Assembly: GCF_000725125.1 (NCBI RefSeq)
Contig: NZ_JFCB01000004.1
Location: 124,001 to 188,000 of the forward strand
Direction: 5' to 3'
DNA length: 64,000 bases
From: Streptomyces toyocaensis
GTDB lineage: Bacteria > Actinomycetota > Actinomycetes > Streptomycetales > Streptomycetaceae
Under the pieces are notes generated by a model. The model was not told the DNA's origin and searched no databases. It saw only the letters and a list, made by a program, of their open reading frames with translations. Made by a program: the position numbers and the translations under genes. Shown here in pieces: positions 62,325-64,000 of this stretch (the stretch's first letter is position 1; each line of letters begins with the position of its first letter).

Positions 62325-63770
62325 TCAGACGGGCATCCGTGGAACCCCGCCCCGGCGGCTGATGTCGAAGGCGAGGCGGTAGATGTCCGGCAGGTCGACG
62401 GTGTCCGTGCCGCGCTTGGTCACCACGCCGAGGTCGTGCAGTTCCTGCACGAGTGACGCGGGATCGTCGAGGGCGCGAGGAGCACTGCCGCCCTTCTCGC
62501 TTTCCAGCAGCGCCCGCACCTTTGCAACGAGCGATCCCCTGTGCCACGCGTGCTGCATTTGGGACGCCTCCATCGGGACCTGCGTGCCCTCGAGTTGTTC
62601 GAGGGCGAGTGCGGCCCACCCGAGATCGTCCTTGAGCTCGGCCACGCGGACTGACGAGGCGGTGCTGAGACTCTCGAAGATGGCGTCGTAGTGCAGAGGC
62701 ACGGGATGACTGGCATACCGCTCGCTGGTGATGCGTGCGGCCTTGCCCAGCGTGGAGAGCCAGGTGCGCGGGCTCGCCTGTCCCTTTCCGTCCTGCAGGT
62801 GGTTCGGTACCCAGGTGTAGGTGTGGCCCTTGCGGCGGTCCTTGCCCATGAAGGGTCCCGCCAGGGTGGTGAAGACCTCCTCCTGCCGTTCCTGGTCGGC
62901 GAGGAGGGCCACGGGAGGCAGATACCGCCCGTCGCCCTCCGCGCGCCAGTCTCCGGTCGCCTCGCGGAACTTCTTCGCTTCCGGCCCGTCGTGGTTGCCC
63001 AGCTTGTGGAAGAGCAGCCCGTAGAGGTTCTCCCGGCTCCAGAAGAGGTCGGTCGCGTTGGCGCCGAGCTTGGAGGCGTCCGCGAACTCCTTGGGCGCGC
63101 TCGCGTACATGTCGGGCCGGACGAAGATCTTGGCGCGCAGGGTCCCGGTGGTGAGCCGCAGCTCCAGCGCCGTCTGGAAGAGGCCGGACAGCAGGAGGTC
63201 GGCCTGTCGGCGGTCCGGGTGCAGGTGCTCCAGCCCGTCGAAGAGCAGGACCAGGGTCTCCTTCTTCCGGCGTGAGTCCGCGTCGGCCCGTTGCAGGGCG
63301 TGGCCGTAGGCCTCGAAGTTCTCCCGGGTCCAGCGGACGCGCTCGGTCCAGTTGGGGAGCTGCCGCACCTCGGGAGAGTCGAGGACGTTCAGTACGACGG
63401 CGGGCCACAGTTCGTCGGGACGCACGCCCGCGTCGACGAGACCGCGGATGGTGCGCTTGTCGGGGAACGCTGGTTCGTTGCTCCGGTCCGTCCCGAAGCC
63501 CGTCCGCACCTCGGTGCGGCGCAGCCGCGGCATCATGTACGCGTCGGCGGCGATCCCGCGCAGTTCCGAGTCGGTGAGTGCCTTGGCCCAGTAGGTCTTG
63601 CCGGTGCCGCGGAAGCCCCGCACGACGGTGGCGTCCGGGTCCAGGGCGAGGCGGTGCGACGAGGGCGTGAACAGGGTGTGGAAGTCCGGCGCCTCGGTGT
63701 CGGCGTCGGTCGGTGCCCCGAGCGCCTGGGTCAGCAGCGTCCGGTAGTCGTGCACGGTCGGCTCGCTCAC
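62325..63770 (-). CDS. P-loop ATPase of the STAND/Orc type, defence-island associated
   Basis: A 481-residue ATPase. Walker A GFRGTGKT is at 52-59, Walker B LVLLFDGLEHL contains Asp178, and the C-terminus is a helical and winged-helix-like region. No family name can be given with confidence; the fold class is AAA/STAND. GTG 63770 overlaps the stop of the gene to the right (GTGA), so it is the second of at least two coupled genes. It is convergent with the D...QxK gene, 35 bp away. Confidence 0.7.
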   Translation of the reverse strand: MSEPTVHDYRTLLTQALGAPTDADTEAPDFHTLFTPSSHRLALDPDATVVRGFRGTGKTYWAKALTDSELRGIAADAYMMPRLRRTEVRTGFGTDRSNEPAFPDKRTIRGLVDAGVRPDELWPAVVLNVLDSPEVRQLPNWTERVRWTRENFEAYGHALQRADADSRRKKETLVLLFDGLEHLHPDRRQADLLLSGLFQTALELRLTTGTLRAKIFVRPDMYASAPKEFADASKLGANATDLFWSRENLYGLLFHKLGNHDGPEAKKFREATGDWRAEGDGRYLPPVALLADQERQEEVFTTLAGPFMGKDRRKGHTYTWVPNHLQDGKGQASPRTWLSTLGKAARITSERYASHPVPLHYDAIFESLSTASSVRVAELKDDLGWAALALEQLEGTQVPMEASQMQHAWHRGSLVAKVRALLESEKGGSAPRALDDPASLVQELHDLGVVTKRGTDTVDLPDIYRLAFDISRRGGVPRMPV

Positions 63771-64000
63771 GCCGTCTCCTCCTGGTGCGGGGGCGGCAGC
63801 AGACGCTCTACGGAGGCCACGAACGTGCGGTACGCGGCTTCCACGAAGGGCAGTTCCGGCCATGCGCGGCTGCGCAGCGGGTCGAGCCCCACCAGGTCGT
63901 TGCCGAACAGAATGGGGATCGGGGCGTACGGCCTGTCGTCCTCCTCCCAGTCGGGGGCGAGGAAGGGCTCTGCGTCGTCCCCGTCGTCCGGCAGGTTGTA
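63767..64000 (-). CDS. Partial gene at the right edge, coupled to the P-loop ATPase gene
   Basis: The last 77 codons of a gene whose start lies beyond the window. The visible C-terminus includes PILFGNDLVGLDPLRSRAWP and a short helix. It is not recognised. Its TGA overlaps the ATPase GTG by 4 bp, so the two products probably act together. Confidence 0.7.
   Translation of the reverse strand, partial: YNLPDDGDDAEPFLAPDWEEDDRPYAPIPILFGNDLVGLDPLRSRAWPELPFVEAAYRTFVASVERLLPPPHQEETA

Noticed and set aside
50866..64000. Complete BREX type 2 (Pgl) system
   Set aside because: Only a PglW-like gene is visible; no methyltransferase (PglX), phosphatase (PglZ) or PglY was found here. It could still continue to the right.

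Overview
The window is high-GC actinobacterial DNA, almost certainly from a Streptomyces chromosome. The evidence is strong G/C bias at third codon positions, many GTG starts, several start codons with no leader or a very short one, short 4-bp stop/start overlaps, and actinobacterial families (DUF4193, DUF3093, DUF3710, DUF3159, LAL regulator, PspAA/PspAB). No tRNA, rRNA, CRISPR array or intact insertion sequence was seen.

Region 1 (1-13264) is conserved core. It holds DUF4193, a conserved protein, DUF3093, a PaaI thioesterase, dut, DUF3710, a lone ABC ATPase, a KdpE-like response regulator without its kinase, an OB-fold protein, DUF3159, two TrkA/RCK proteins, a PfkB sugar kinase, a tiny membrane protein, an APC permease and a TRAM-type 23S rRNA (uracil-5) methyltransferase. 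From memory this order resembles the S. coelicolor region that flanks the red cluster, but no prodiginine genes are present.

Region 2 (13265-25062) is accessory and shows decay. It opens with an xdhC remnant and a transposase C-terminal remnant. An FtsX-type ABC exporter follows, divergent from a two-component system. Then comes a minus-strand operon with a frameshifted NTF2-like gene, a Vat-type streptogramin A acetyltransferase, a Vgb-type streptogramin B lyase, a truncated VOC gene and DUF5701. A large LAL regulator is divergent from it. The response regulator and the LAL regulator each carry a TTA codon, which suggests bldA control.

Region 3 (25063-50092) is stress and metabolism: Dps, a hydrolase, GNAT/PaaX-like pair, SDR, a large FAD/Fe-S dehydrogenase, a three-gene operon (TPP enzyme, enolase-superfamily protein, GH15), OsmC, a TehB-like methyltransferase, and a sulfide/persulfide detoxification set (rhodanese, SQR-type flavoprotein, CstB-like dioxygenase-rhodanese). 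The sulfur genes are marked by three near-identical TACCCC/GGGGTA palindromes. The pspA-pspAA-htpX-pspAB operon, a secreted P1 peptidase, NIPSNAP and a WYL regulator follow.

Region 4 (50093-64000) looks like a defence island. It contains a 1762-residue GHKL ATPase with a C-terminal DUF3883 nuclease-like domain, a 1469-residue PglW-like protein (NERD nuclease, pseudokinase, kinase), a putative D...QxK nuclease and, convergent with them, a P-loop ATPase coupled to a gene running off the right edge. PglX, PglY and PglZ are absent from the window, so this is either part of a dispersed BREX-2 locus or a separate kinase/GHKL/nuclease system. It is the best candidate here for something undescribed.
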